From Ignavibacterium sp. (lineage in GTDB: Bacteria; Bacteroidota; Ignavibacteria; Ignavibacteriales; Ignavibacteriaceae): a stretch of DNA of 64,000 nt. The stretch spans positions 124,001-188,000 of the forward strand of contig JAGXRK010000050.1 of assembly GCA_018335755.1 (NCBI GenBank), read 5' to 3'. The notes beneath the pieces were generated by a model. It ran no database searches and was not told the DNA's origin. It was given only the letters and a program-made list of their open reading frames with translations. This document shows, in pieces, positions 44,084 through 53,149 of the stretch; within the stretch, counting starts at the first letter, position 1, and every line of letters begins with the position of its first letter. The position numbers and the translations under genes were made by a program.

Positions 44084-45892
44084 ATGATTAAGAAATTTGT
44101 AATAACATTTGTTATCGCATTTGGATTTTTATTCTCAGAATCCGGTAAAGCCTGCACTAATTTTATCGTTACCAAAGGCGCAAGCACTGATGGTTCTGTA
44201 ATGGTTACTTATACCGCCGACTCATTCGGGTTTTACGGTGAGCTTTACCACTTTCCTGCTGCGGTTTATCCTAACGGCGCTATGCTGGATATTTACGAAT
44301 GGGATACGGGAAAATATCTTGGCAGCATTCCGCAAGCTTCAGTTACTTACAATGTTGTAGGAAATATGAACGAGCATCAGGTTGTAATAGGCGAAACTAC
44401 CTTTGGCGGCAGAAAAGAACTTGTTGATCCGAAAGGAATAATTGATTACGGCAGTTTAATGTATATTGCTTTGCAAAGATCTAAAACCGCCCGTGAAGCA
44501 ATTAAAGTGATGACAGACCTTGTAAATGAATTTGGTTATTACAGCTCAGGTGAATCTTTTTCAATTGCTGATGCAAATGAAGCATGGATTCTTGAAATGA
44601 TAGGCAAAGGCGAGGGCAACAAAGGTGCTGTGTGGGTTGCTGTTAAAATTCCGGATGGTTACATTTCAGGACATGCCAATCACTCCCGTATTACTAATTT
44701 TCCGTTAAATGATCCTGAAAAAGCTTTATATGCTCCGGATGTAATTTCATTCGCTAGAGAAAAAGGATATTTCAGTGGTAAGGATTCAGAGTTCAGTTTT
44801 TCAGATACTTATGCCCCGATAGACTTTGGTAAGATAAGATTTTGCGATGCAAGAGTGTGGTCTCTTTTCAGAAGATGCAATTCTGAAATGGATAAATATA
44901 TTTCCTACATTCGCGGAGAGAATCTTGATAGAATGCCTCTGTATATTAAGCCAGAAAGAAAATTATCTGTACACGATGTAATGCATCTCATGCGTGACCA
45001 TTATCAGGGAACTGAATTAGATATGACAACCGGAGTTGCAGCTGGTCCTTATGAAATGCCATACAGAGCCAGACCATTGGTATGGGAATTTGAAGGTGAA
45101 CAATTCTTTAATGAGCGACCGATTTCAACAGCGCAAACCGGATTTTCATTCGTGTCGCAAGCCCGATCTCATTTACCAAGAGAAGTTGGCGGTGTTCTTT
45201 GGTTTGGAGTAGATGATACATATTTCACTGTTTATACACCAATGTATGCTTCGATGACAAAAGCTCCCGCAAACTTTGCAAAAGGTGTTGGTTCATTATC
45301 CGAATTTACCTGGGATTCAGCATTCTGGGTATTCAATTTTGTTTCGAACTGGTCATATCCAAGATTCTCGGTTGTAATAGGTGATGTTCAAAGAGTGCAG
45401 AATGAGCTTGAAGGTAAATTCCTGGCTCAGCAGGAAACCATTGACGCAACAGCCCTGTCCCTGTTAAAAAATTCCCGCGGCGAAGCAATAATATATCTTA
45501 CTGATTATTCAGTAGCTTCCGCTGAAAAGACTTATAAAACATGGAAAAAACTTGGTGAAGATCTTATCCTAAAACATATTGATGGTATCACTAAAGATGA
45601 ATTCTATAAACCAAAAAATATTGGGTATCCAGAAGAATTTAAGCGAAAAATTGTTGAAGAATCAGGTGATAAGCTTAAAATGGTGGAAATTGTTACAGAT
45701 AAAGAACTTGCCTATAATGAAAACCTTAATAAAGCTGATAAATATCTGAAGAATAAAAAATACTCGGAAGCTAAATCATATTATCAAAAAGCACTCGAAT
45801 TGAAACCGGAAGAAAATTATCCAAGAACTAAAATAGAAAAGATTAAATCTATACTCACTTTGATTGATGAAGTACATTTGAGCACATTTTAA
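44084..45892 (+). CDS. C69 family dipeptidase (N-terminal nucleophile) with TPR-like tail
   Basis: The start is the ATG at 44084 behind AGAAGGAAT; an upstream in-frame ATG at 43997 would bury the signal peptide. The 602-residue protein has a signal (1-23) directly followed by Cys24 in ACTNFIVTKGAS. In the C69/U34 family this Cys becomes the N-terminal nucleophile after cleavage. DGSVMVTYTADSFGF and the GETTFGGR segment agree. The last 60 residues (NKADKYLKNKKYSEAKSYYQKALELKP) form a TPR-like unit, an extra relative to typical members. It would cleave dipeptides outside the inner membrane. Confidence 0.9.
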   Translation: MIKKFVITFVIAFGFLFSESGKACTNFIVTKGASTDGSVMVTYTADSFGFYGELYHFPAAVYPNGAMLDIYEWDTGKYLGSIPQASVTYNVVGNMNEHQVVIGETTFGGRKELVDPKGIIDYGSLMYIALQRSKTAREAIKVMTDLVNEFGYYSSGESFSIADANEAWILEMIGKGEGNKGAVWVAVKIPDGYISGHANHSRITNFPLNDPEKALYAPDVISFAREKGYFSGKDSEFSFSDTYAPIDFGKIRFCDARVWSLFRRCNSEMDKYISYIRGENLDRMPLYIKPERKLSVHDVMHLMRDHYQGTELDMTTGVAAGPYEMPYRARPLVWEFEGEQFFNERPISTAQTGFSFVSQARSHLPREVGGVLWFGVDDTYFTVYTPMYASMTKAPANFAKGVGSLSEFTWDSAFWVFNFVSNWSYPRFSVVIGDVQRVQNELEGKFLAQQETIDATALSLLKNSRGEAIIYLTDYSVASAEKTYKTWKKLGEDLILKHIDGITKDEFYKPKNIGYPEEFKRKIVEESGDKLKMVEIVTDKELAYNENLNKADKYLKNKKYSEAKSYYQKALELKPEENYPRTKIEKIKSILTLIDEVHLSTF

Positions 45893-45926
45893 TTAAATTA
45901 TTTCGTTTATACTTACAGGGGTATCT

Positions 45927-46169
45927 ATGGAAAGTAAAAAAGAAGAAACACTTTTTGAAAGTGAAATAAAAACTCTCGATAAAATCTATCTTGATATGTT
46001 AGAGGCTATCGAAAACATTCCAACCGGACAGGATTATGAGGTAATGAGATTATATGTTGATAATCTCTACGGTTTACTTAACAGAACAGTATCAAATGTA
46101 AAAGATGTTAAGAATGGCCTGCTGAAAGACAGAAAACTGATTCTGGAGACTTGGAATCCTCCGGCTTAA
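45927..46169 (+). CDS. small conserved-looking helical protein, unknown function
   Basis: The 80-residue protein is charged and helical, with a possible coiled coil (about 8-30 and 45-70) and a C-terminal WNPPA. I do not recognise its family. It lies 34 bases after the dipeptidase gene, has an AGGGG sequence before the ATG, and is followed by a good terminator, which supports a real gene at the end of that operon. Confidence 0.6.
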   Translation: MESKKEETLFESEIKTLDKIYLDMLEAIENIPTGQDYEVMRLYVDNLYGLLNRTVSNVKDVKNGLLKDRKLILETWNPPA

Positions 46170-46178
46170 TATTATAAT

Positions 46179-46212
46179 CCGTCATCTCTTTACGGGATGG
46201 CGGTATTTTTTA
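46179..46212 (+). terminator. rho-independent terminator
   Basis: CCGTCATC (46179-46186) pairs with GATGGCGG (46196-46203) with one wobble, extended by two further pairs, and is followed by TATTTTTT. It lies 10 bases after the small-protein stop. Confidence 0.8.
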
Positions 46213-46507
46213 ATCTTAATATGATTGACATCTTTAAAGTTGCAATTTTTATGGCTGCAATTCTCATTATTATTCAGATGGTTCTATTACCTAATTTTAA
46301 AAATAAATTATAACTGGTTCGTTTTTTTACACTCTCTATTCTGATCAAAGTATTTTTCATCTTTCAGGCACATTTTTTTTGCTGCTGTTTTTAATTTTAG
46401 TTTATCAAAATTTAAAATAAAAAGTCCTTCAAAAAAATTTAATTGCTAGTTTCATTTAATTAAGCACGGCTTCGGGCTTTTCCCTGCTTTAATCTCCAAC
46501 TTTTTAG

Positions 46508-46515
46508 TAATTTTG
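46508..46515 (+). promoter_or_regulatory. candidate -7 element (TAATTTTG) of the mutase operon
   Basis: TAATTTTG matches the Bacteroidota -7 consensus TAnnTTTG and would start transcription about 27 bases before the mutA ATG. No clear -33 TTTG is at the right distance, so this is tentative. Confidence 0.4.
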
Positions 46516-46548
46516 AAGCAATAATTTTTATGAATACGGAGTCATTTA

Positions 46549-48699
46549 ATGGCAAATGAAGTTAAACTTGGCGATAAGCCTGACCTGCAGAAGGATTTTC
46601 CTGTTCCCGCTTTTGAAGAGTGGAAAAAGCAGGTTGAAAAAGATTTAAAAGGTGAATCATTCGATAAAAAACTTTTAACAAAAACCTATGAAGAAATTAC
46701 TCTTCAACCTCTATACACATCAAACGATATAAAAGATCTTCGGCAAATCAATAATTTCCCAGGTTTTGAAAATTATCTTCGCGGCAAATCTGCTGCGGGA
46801 TTTAATGGAACAGATTGGGAAATTTCTCAAGAGTACAATCTGGCTTTACCTGAAGATTTAAATGAAGCGTTAAGACATGATCTTCATCGTGGATTGAACT
46901 CAATAAATATTGTTTTAGATAATCCAACAATGCTCGGACTTGATGCTGATCAGTCAAAACCCGGCGAGGTCGGCAATGGCGGGCTTTCAATTTCAGGTGT
47001 TAGAAAAATGCAGGTGTTGTTTAAGGATATTGATCTTACCAATCAACCAATCAATATCAAGGGGGGTTTCTCCGCATTACCAATCACTTTACTATTTAAA
47101 GCTTATGCCGATGAAACAAGAACGAGCCTGATGAACATAAAGGGATCAATTACTTCTGATCCTTATGAGTATTTATTAAGAGAAGGAAAACTGCCGTATT
47201 CATTAAATCAGATTTTTGATGAAATGAAATTATCGACCGAGCTGATGATCAATTCAAACTCGCCTATTAAAACTATTGGAGTATCGGGCATACAATTTAA
47301 TAATGCCGGTGCGAATGCTGTTCAGGAGCTGGCATTTGTTATTTCAACCGCTGTTGAATATTTAAATGAAATGTCTGAAGGCGGTTTAAATTTAAATGAT
47401 GTGGTTAAAAGGATTAAGTTCACTTTCGGTGTCGGATCATTTTATTTTATGGAAGTTGCAAAACTCCGTGCGGCAAGAATGTTATGGAATAAAATACTTG
47501 AGGCTTACGGAGTAAAGGAAGAGAATAGAAAAATATTTATTCATGGAAAAACTTCGGAGTTTAATCAGACTTATTTTGATCCTTATGTAAATATGCTTCG
47601 TACAACAACGGAAGCTTTTTCAGCAATCGTCGGCGGAGCTGATTCAATTCATACAAATCCGTTTGATGAAACATTTAACGAATCAAGCAGTTTTTCAAGA
47701 CGGATTGCACGCAACACACAAATTATTCTTAAAGAGGAATCTCATCTCGACCAGGTTATTGATCCCGCAGGCGGATCATATTTTGTTGAAAAACTTACTG
47801 ATGATATTGCCAACTCAGTATGGAAATTATTCCAGACTGTTGAAGAAAAGGGTGGAATGCTGAAAGCAATTCAATTGAAATTTGTGCATGAAGAAATCAA
47901 TAAAGTTGCAGAGGCAAAGAAAAAGGATTTTGCAAAACGTAAAGCCGTTCTTGTAGGAACAAATATGTATGCAAATCCAAAAGAAGAAATGATGGAGATA
48001 AAAAAGTCTGAACTTAATGCAATTTATAAAAAACGTGTTGAATACATTCAGAAGTACCGGGTAACTGGTAATAATGTAAAACAAACAGGCATCCTTGAAA
48101 TGCTGCAGAAAATAGCAGACACGAATTCATATGCTATGATTGAAAATGCGGTTGACGCTTATTTAGACGGTGCTTCGCTTGGTGAAATTTCAAGATCAAT
48201 TCGTTCTTCTGAAGATGCAGGAATTAAAGTAACTCCGCTTAAGCAGTTCCGCATAGCTGAAATGTTTGAGGAGGTTCGAATTGCATCTGAAAACTATAAG
48301 AAAAAAAACGGAAGCAAACCAAAAGTATTTCTTGCAACAATCGGTCCGCTAAAACAATTTAAAGCCCGTGCTGATTTTTCAAGAGCGTTTTTTGAAACCG
48401 GTGGATTTGAAATTGTTTATCCAAACGGATTTGATACGACAGATGAAGCCGTAAAATCTGCAGTCGATTCTAAAGCTCAGGCAGTAGTTATTTGCTCAAC
48501 CGATGATACTTATCCGGAACTTGTTCCTGTAATTGTTAAGGGCATTAAAGAACAATCAAAAGATGTTGCTGTGATACTTGCCGGTTATCCTAATGATCAA
48601 ATTCAAGAACATAAAAAATCCGGGATTGATGATTTTATTTATCTCGGAGCAGATGCGCATCAGATATTAAGTAATTTAATAAAGAAAATAAGTAAATAG
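46549..48699 (+). CDS. mutA: methylmalonyl-CoA mutase small subunit
   Basis: The 716-residue protein has the mutase TIM-barrel layout (about 30-540) and a C-terminal B12-binding-like fold (about 575-716). In that fold the cobalamin signature DxHxxG is missing (GPLKQFKARADF stands in its place), as expected for the non-catalytic small subunit of the heterodimer. With the large subunit it interconverts succinyl-CoA and methylmalonyl-CoA. The length and the order mutA-mutB-meaB agree with Bacteroidota operons. Confidence 0.93.
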   Translation: MANEVKLGDKPDLQKDFPVPAFEEWKKQVEKDLKGESFDKKLLTKTYEEITLQPLYTSNDIKDLRQINNFPGFENYLRGKSAAGFNGTDWEISQEYNLALPEDLNEALRHDLHRGLNSINIVLDNPTMLGLDADQSKPGEVGNGGLSISGVRKMQVLFKDIDLTNQPINIKGGFSALPITLLFKAYADETRTSLMNIKGSITSDPYEYLLREGKLPYSLNQIFDEMKLSTELMINSNSPIKTIGVSGIQFNNAGANAVQELAFVISTAVEYLNEMSEGGLNLNDVVKRIKFTFGVGSFYFMEVAKLRAARMLWNKILEAYGVKEENRKIFIHGKTSEFNQTYFDPYVNMLRTTTEAFSAIVGGADSIHTNPFDETFNESSSFSRRIARNTQIILKEESHLDQVIDPAGGSYFVEKLTDDIANSVWKLFQTVEEKGGMLKAIQLKFVHEEINKVAEAKKKDFAKRKAVLVGTNMYANPKEEMMEIKKSELNAIYKKRVEYIQKYRVTGNNVKQTGILEMLQKIADTNSYAMIENAVDAYLDGASLGEISRSIRSSEDAGIKVTPLKQFRIAEMFEEVRIASENYKKKNGSKPKVFLATIGPLKQFKARADFSRAFFETGGFEIVYPNGFDTTDEAVKSAVDSKAQAVVICSTDDTYPELVPVIVKGIKEQSKDVAVILAGYPNDQIQEHKKSGIDDFIYLGADAHQILSNLIKKISK

Positions 48700-48778
48700 A
48701 ACACGGATGAGGCGGATTGGACGGATATTCACGGACCAGATCATTTAAATCAGTTTGATCCGTCAAATCAGTGTTCCA
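48700..48778. repeat. copy A of an about 80-bp intergenic repeat
   Basis: The sequence starts AGAACACGGATGAGGCGG and ends AAATCAGTGTTCC. It is clearly related to the copy at 50982-51062 and has partly complementary ends, so it may fold. It fills the gap between mutA and mutB. Runs of GGATTnnACGGAT-type sequence like this occur as dispersed repeats in Bacteroidota-group genomes. Confidence 0.7.
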
Positions 48779-48803
48779 CTGCTCTAAAAAATTTGAGAAA
48801 GTT

Positions 48804-50975
48804 ATGAAACCAAATTTCAAAGAAATAAAACTTGATCTGAATTCTAAATCAATCTCTAAAAAAGAATGGGAAGAAAAGTTTAAACAGGAAACCGGAAAAT
48901 CTGTAGAAGATTTTATCTGGGAAACAATGGAACAAATTTCGGTTAAACCTCTTTACACAAAATATGATATTAACAATCTTGACCATATAGATTATCTATC
49001 GGGTATTCCTCCTTTTCTGCGCGGACCATATTCAACAATGTTTGTTCAGCGTCCATGGACTGTAAGACAATATGCCGGATTTTCTACTGCCGAGGAAAGT
49101 AATGCTTTCTACCGGAGAAATCTTGCTGCAGGCCAAATGGGGCTTTCAGTTGCATTCGATCTTGCAACTCACCGCGGCTACGATTCAGATCATCCAAGAG
49201 TAATTGGTGATGTTGGCAAAGCCGGAGTTGCAATCGATTCAATTGCTGATATGAAAATACTATTTGATCAGATACCTCTTGATAAAATGTCTGTTTCGAT
49301 GACGATGAACGGAGCTGTTCTCCCTGTACTCGCATTTTATATTGTTGCTGCAGAAGAACAAGGCGTAAAACACGAACAGCTTACCGGCACAATTCAGAAT
49401 GATATTCTTAAAGAGTATATGGTTCGTAACACGTACATTTATCCACCTGAAATGTCAATGAAGATCATTGCTGATATTTTTAAGTTCACTGCGAAAAATA
49501 TGCCTAAGTTCAACAGCATTTCTATATCCGGATATCATATGCAGGAAGCCGGTGCCACGGCTGATCTTGAAATGGCTTACACTCTTGCTGATGGTTTGGA
49601 ATATGTTCGCACAGGAATTAAAGCCGGAATGGACATTGATGAATTTGCACCGCGTCTTTCATTTTTCTGGGCACAGGGAATGAACTACTTTATGGAAGTT
49701 GCAAAGATGCGTGCTGCGAGATTGATCTGGGCTAAGATGATTAAACAGTTTAATCCCAAAAATCCCAAATCAATGTCGTTAAGAACTCACTCGCAAACTT
49801 CCGGCTGGAGTTTAGCTGAACAGGATCCTTTTAATAATGTTATCAGAACCTGCATTGAAGCAATGGCAGCGGCACTTGGACATACCCAATCACTTCATAC
49901 AAATTCGTTGGATGAAGCGATCGCATTACCTACAGATTTCTCGGCACGCATTGCACGTAATACACAACTGTATTTACAGGATGAAACATATATAACCAAG
50001 GTTATTGATCCGTGGGGCGGTTCTTATTATGTTGAAGCATTGACAGATGCACTTCTTAAAAAAGGATGGGGACATATTCTTGAAGTTGAATCTTACGGCG
50101 GAATGACAAAAGCTATTGAAGCAGGAATTCCAAAAATGCGAATTGAAGAAGCTTCCGCAAGAAGACAGGCAAGAATTGATTCAGGCAGAGAAACTATAGT
50201 TGGAATAAACAAATACAGATTGGAAAAAGAAGATCCGATTGAAATATTAGAAGTTGATAACACTGCAGTAAGATTATCACAGATTAAACGTTTGCAGTCT
50301 GTGAAGCAGAACAGAAATGATGAAGAAGTTAAGCAGGCACTGGATGCATTAACAAAGTGTGCAGAAACCGGTGAAGGTAATTTACTTGAACTTTCGATCG
50401 TTGCAGCAAGAGCGCGGGCAACACTTGGAGAAATTTCATCAGCAATTGAAAAAGTAAGCGGAAGGTACAAAGCCGTGACAAGAACAATATCAGGTGTTTA
50501 CAGCAGCGAATACTCTCAGGATGATGAATTATTTGAGCAGGTTCGCAAAATGACGGATGAATTTGCTAAACAGGAAGGTCGCCGTCCACGTATTATGATT
50601 GCAAAAATGGGACAGGACGGACACGACCGCGGTGCAAAGGTTGTTGCAACTGCTTATGCCGATATGGGATTTGATGTTGATGTTGGTCCGTTATTCCAGA
50701 CACCCGAAGAAACAGCACAGCAGGCAGTTGAAAATGATGTTCACGTTGTTGGGATGAGTTCCCTTGCTGCCGGACATAAAACGTTATTACCTCAGCTAAT
50801 TGAAGAACTAAAGAAACTTGGCAGAGAAGATATAATTGTAATCTGCGGTGGAGTTATTCCTGCACAGGATTATGATTTTCTTTATGAGCATGGTGCTTCT
50901 GCAATCTTTGGTCCAGGAACAAAAATTCCTGCAGCAGGAATTAAGATAATGGAGTTGGTGAAGGAGAGGTTTTAA
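48804..50975 (+). CDS. mutB: methylmalonyl-CoA mutase large (catalytic) subunit
   Basis: The start is set at the ATG at 48804; an in-frame ATG at 48771 lies inside the repeat element. The 723-residue protein has the substrate-binding TIM barrel (about 40-560; [35 protein letters not shown]) and the C-terminal cobalamin domain with DGHDRGAK near residue 605, whose His ligates cobalt. All catalytic landmarks appear intact. It is the B12-dependent partner of mutA. Confidence 0.96.
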   Translation: MKPNFKEIKLDLNSKSISKKEWEEKFKQETGKSVEDFIWETMEQISVKPLYTKYDINNLDHIDYLSGIPPFLRGPYSTMFVQRPWTVRQYAGFSTAEESNAFYRRNLAAGQMGLSVAFDLATHRGYDSDHPRVIGDVGKAGVAIDSIADMKILFDQIPLDKMSVSMTMNGAVLPVLAFYIVAAEEQGVKHEQLTGTIQNDILKEYMVRNTYIYPPEMSMKIIADIFKFTAKNMPKFNSISISGYHMQEAGATADLEMAYTLADGLEYVRTGIKAGMDIDEFAPRLSFFWAQGMNYFMEVAKMRAARLIWAKMIKQFNPKNPKSMSLRTHSQTSGWSLAEQDPFNNVIRTCIEAMAAALGHTQSLHTNSLDEAIALPTDFSARIARNTQLYLQDETYITKVIDPWGGSYYVEALTDALLKKGWGHILEVESYGGMTKAIEAGIPKMRIEEASARRQARIDSGRETIVGINKYRLEKEDPIEILEVDNTAVRLSQIKRLQSVKQNRNDEEVKQALDALTKCAETGEGNLLELSIVAARARATLGEISSAIEKVSGRYKAVTRTISGVYSSEYSQDDELFEQVRKMTDEFAKQEGRRPRIMIAKMGQDGHDRGAKVVATAYADMGFDVDVGPLFQTPEETAQQAVENDVHVVGMSSLAAGHKTLLPQLIEELKKLGREDIIVICGGVIPAQDYDFLYEHGASAIFGPGTKIPAAGIKIMELVKERF

Positions 50976-50981
50976 GATAAT

Positions 50982-51062
50982 AGAACACTGATGACGCAGA
51001 TCGATTGGATTTTCACTGATTTGATCCGTTTAAATCAGTCACAACCGTTTCATCCGTGATCC
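50982..51062. repeat. copy B of the about 80-bp intergenic repeat
   Basis: It starts AGAACACTGATGACGCAG and ends TTCATCCGTGATCC, matching copy A at 48700 over most of its length (shared TTTCAC, GATC, TTTAAATCAGT blocks). The two copies sit directly before and after mutB. Confidence 0.7.
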
Positions 51063-51211
51063 ATTTTTATTTTTAACAGTTCTGGTTCAATCTCATTTAA
51101 ATTGATTAAACTTACCTTGCATTCGACTCACTTTTTACCCAAAACATTCGGTTCTAAACTTCTGCCAATGTAATTAGTTGGCAGTAAAATAATTTACGAT
51201 CAATGAATCGA

Positions 51212-51244
51212 TTCTTAGGCAGATTTATTATATTTGCCTAAGAA
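51212..51244 (+). promoter_or_regulatory. operator palindrome over the abiEi promoter
   Basis: TTCTTAGGCA (51212-51221) and TGCCTAAGAA (51235-51244) are perfect 10-bp complements with a 13-base spacer. The spacer and right arm overlap TATATTTG (51229-51236), a match to the Bacteroidota -7 element. AbiEi antitoxins are known to repress their own promoter by binding inverted repeats, so this is a likely autoregulatory site. Confidence 0.65.
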
Positions 51245-51259
51245 ATGATTCAAGTTAAT

Positions 51260-51856
51260 ATGGAAAAACTGATTAAAATATTTAATAAACATAATGGTTA
51301 TGCAAAAATGCTGGAACTTCGAAAGAATGGGGTGCAGACCAGAACCATTGCAGAGGCTGTAAAGATTGGCGTAATTGAAAAAGTGAAACCAGGGCTATAT
51401 AAGCTAATAGATTATCCTTGGGACGAGCATGGTAGTTTTGCAGAAGTAAATCACGCAAACATGAAAGCTGTAATCTGTCTTACTTCAGCAGCAGAATATT
51501 ATGGACTAACTAACTTTAATCCATCGTATATTACTGTTGCAGTTCCACATAATACACCCAAGTTTAAACTGGACTACCCACCAATAAAAGTTTATTACTT
51601 TGCGGATAGTTATTACTCGCCAGGAATTGAAACCCTGAAAACAAAAAGTGGAATTGTCAGGATGTATAACAAAGAAAAGACGATTGGTGATCTTTTTAGG
51701 TATATGAATAAGATTGGTGAGGATATTGCTGTCGAATCACTAAAAACATATCTGCAAAATCGCAAAGAAAGAAATATTCCAAAACTTATTGAGTACGCAG
51801 AAATTTGTGGAGTAAAAAAGAAAATTGAACCGATGATAAAGGCAATACTTTCGTGA
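51260..51856 (+). CDS. AbiEi-type antitoxin / transcriptional regulator
   Basis: The protein (198 residues from the ATG at 51260) has the AbiEi layout: an N-terminal winged helix-turn-helix (about 1-50, NGYAKMLELRKNGVQTRTIAEAV, then KPGLYKL) and a C-terminal domain with ICLTSAAEYYGLT, YNKEKTIGDLFRY and AVESLKTYL. It neutralises an AbiEii nucleotidyltransferase toxin and represses its own gene. An ATG at 51245 is also in frame but touches the operator palindrome. The stop overlaps the GTG of the toxin remnant (GTGA). The gene is inserted between mutB and meaB, so it is probably foreign to that operon. Confidence 0.85.
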   Translation: MEKLIKIFNKHNGYAKMLELRKNGVQTRTIAEAVKIGVIEKVKPGLYKLIDYPWDEHGSFAEVNHANMKAVICLTSAAEYYGLTNFNPSYITVAVPHNTPKFKLDYPPIKVYYFADSYYSPGIETLKTKSGIVRMYNKEKTIGDLFRYMNKIGEDIAVESLKTYLQNRKERNIPKLIEYAEICGVKKKIEPMIKAILS

Positions 51857-52002
51857 AACAGAAAAAAGAAATAAAAAATATTGCCGCATCGGTTAAAGAA
51901 AGATTAAGAAATATTTCTATACAGTCTTTTAGACAAAATGTTTTTGATTCTAAAGCGAAGAATAATTGGAATCCGAAAAATGGAAATGGGAATAATTCTT
52001 AA
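51853..52002 (+). pseudogene. remnant of an AbiEii toxin gene
   Basis: A GTG overlapping the antitoxin stop opens a 49-codon frame beginning VKQKKEIKNIAASVKERLRN, which looks like the first helix of AbiEii nucleotidyltransferases. After about residue 21 the likeness ends and the frame stops at 52000-52002, 9 bases before meaB. The nucleotidyltransferase core (GSxxD-type motif) is absent, so the toxin cannot be active. The break appears to be a large deletion with the meaB leader joined to the toxin start. Confidence 0.72.
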
Positions 52003-52011
52003 ATTGCAGTT

Positions 52012-53121
52012 ATGAAAAAACAAAAACCAAATACATATAAACCCGACTGGACTCCTGAAAATGCCGGAGAAGCGTTTGCTGTGAAAGTTGTAAAGGGTGT
52101 TGAAAGTAAAGTAGAAACAAAAAAGGAAAATGATACTAAAAGAAAACACCTTTCTATTGATGAATATGTTAAAGGCGTTTTAGAATTTGATAGAAATATT
52201 CTCGCTCGTGCAATTACTTTAATTGAAAGTAACAATCCGACTCATCACGATACTGCACAGGAAGTTTTAAAGAAACTTCTCCCCCATTCCGGTAAATCGT
52301 TACGAATCGGAATAACAGGCGTTCCAGGTGCCGGTAAAAGTACATTGATTGAATCACTTGGTATGTATTTAATTGAACAGGGACACAAAGTTGCCGTACT
52401 TACAGTTGATCCAAGCAGTACAGTAACTAAAGGAAGTATTCTTGGCGATAAAACACGAATGGAAAATCTTTCCAAAGAGAAAAATTGTTTTATACGTCCC
52501 TCACCTTCAGGTGGAACTTTGGGAGGAGTTACAAGAAAAAGTCGTGAGACAATTACAGTTTGTGAAGCCGCCGGATTTGATATAATATTAATTGAAACAG
52601 TTGGAGTCGGACAAAGTGAAGTTACTGTCCGTTCCATGGTAGATTTCTTTTTACTTGTTTTAATTGCCGGCGGCGGCGATGAACTGCAGGGAATAAAACG
52701 CGGAATAATGGAATTGACCGATGCAATTCTCATCAACAAAGCTGATGGTGATAACGAAAAGAAAGCAAATATTGCAAGATCAGATTACAACAATGCATTG
52801 CATTATCTGCAGCCCGCCACCAAAGGCTGGACGGCACAGGCTTTTACCGGATCGGCTTTAACAGGAAAAGGTATTCCTGAATTATGGGAAGTGATTAAGA
52901 AGTTTGAGAAAACAATAAAGAAATCCGGTATGTTTGAACAACGAAGAAAAGATCAGTCGATCGAATGGGTATTCAGAATGGTTGAAGATACTTTAAAAGA
53001 TGAGTTTTATAATAATGAAAAGATACAGAAAGCAATTAAAACGATGAGAGAAGAAATTGCAAAAGATAAAATAACACCAACTCTGGCTGCAGAAAAATTG
53101 CTTGGAATATTCAGATTATAG
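52012..53121 (+). CDS. meaB: MeaB/ArgK-type G-protein chaperone of methylmalonyl-CoA mutase
   Basis: The 369-residue GTPase has the P-loop GVPGAGKST (about 103-111), DPSS switch region, ETVGVGQSE and NKADGDN (base specificity), all typical of MeaB. It loads and protects the adenosylcobalamin cofactor of the mutase. It should belong to the mutA-mutB operon, but an antitoxin gene now lies in between. The ATG at 52012 fits the family start. Confidence 0.94.
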   Translation: MKKQKPNTYKPDWTPENAGEAFAVKVVKGVESKVETKKENDTKRKHLSIDEYVKGVLEFDRNILARAITLIESNNPTHHDTAQEVLKKLLPHSGKSLRIGITGVPGAGKSTLIESLGMYLIEQGHKVAVLTVDPSSTVTKGSILGDKTRMENLSKEKNCFIRPSPSGGTLGGVTRKSRETITVCEAAGFDIILIETVGVGQSEVTVRSMVDFFLLVLIAGGGDELQGIKRGIMELTDAILINKADGDNEKKANIARSDYNNALHYLQPATKGWTAQAFTGSALTGKGIPELWEVIKKFEKTIKKSGMFEQRRKDQSIEWVFRMVEDTLKDEFYNNEKIQKAIKTMREEIAKDKITPTLAAEKLLGIFRL

Positions 53122-53149
53122 AATTGTGATACAGAGAAAAGATACGAAC

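Larger units (their letters stand above)
46170..46548. other. 379-bp intergenic region before the mutase operon
   Basis: After the terminator at 46179-46212 there is a 30-codon frame (46221-46313) encoding a single hydrophobic helix (begins MIDIFKVAIF, ends NFKNKL); it has no clear ribosome site and is only a weak candidate. The rest is AT-rich. I looked for a cobalamin riboswitch (Cbl box) ahead of the B12-dependent mutase and did not see one. Confidence 0.5.

Noticed and set aside
46221..46313. 30-codon frame for a single hydrophobic helix
   Set aside because: No ribosome site and it begins right after a strong terminator; mentioned in the intergenic entry only.
46314..46548. Cobalamin riboswitch ahead of the B12-dependent mutase
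   Set aside because: No Cbl-box-like sequence or matching fold could be seen in the leader.
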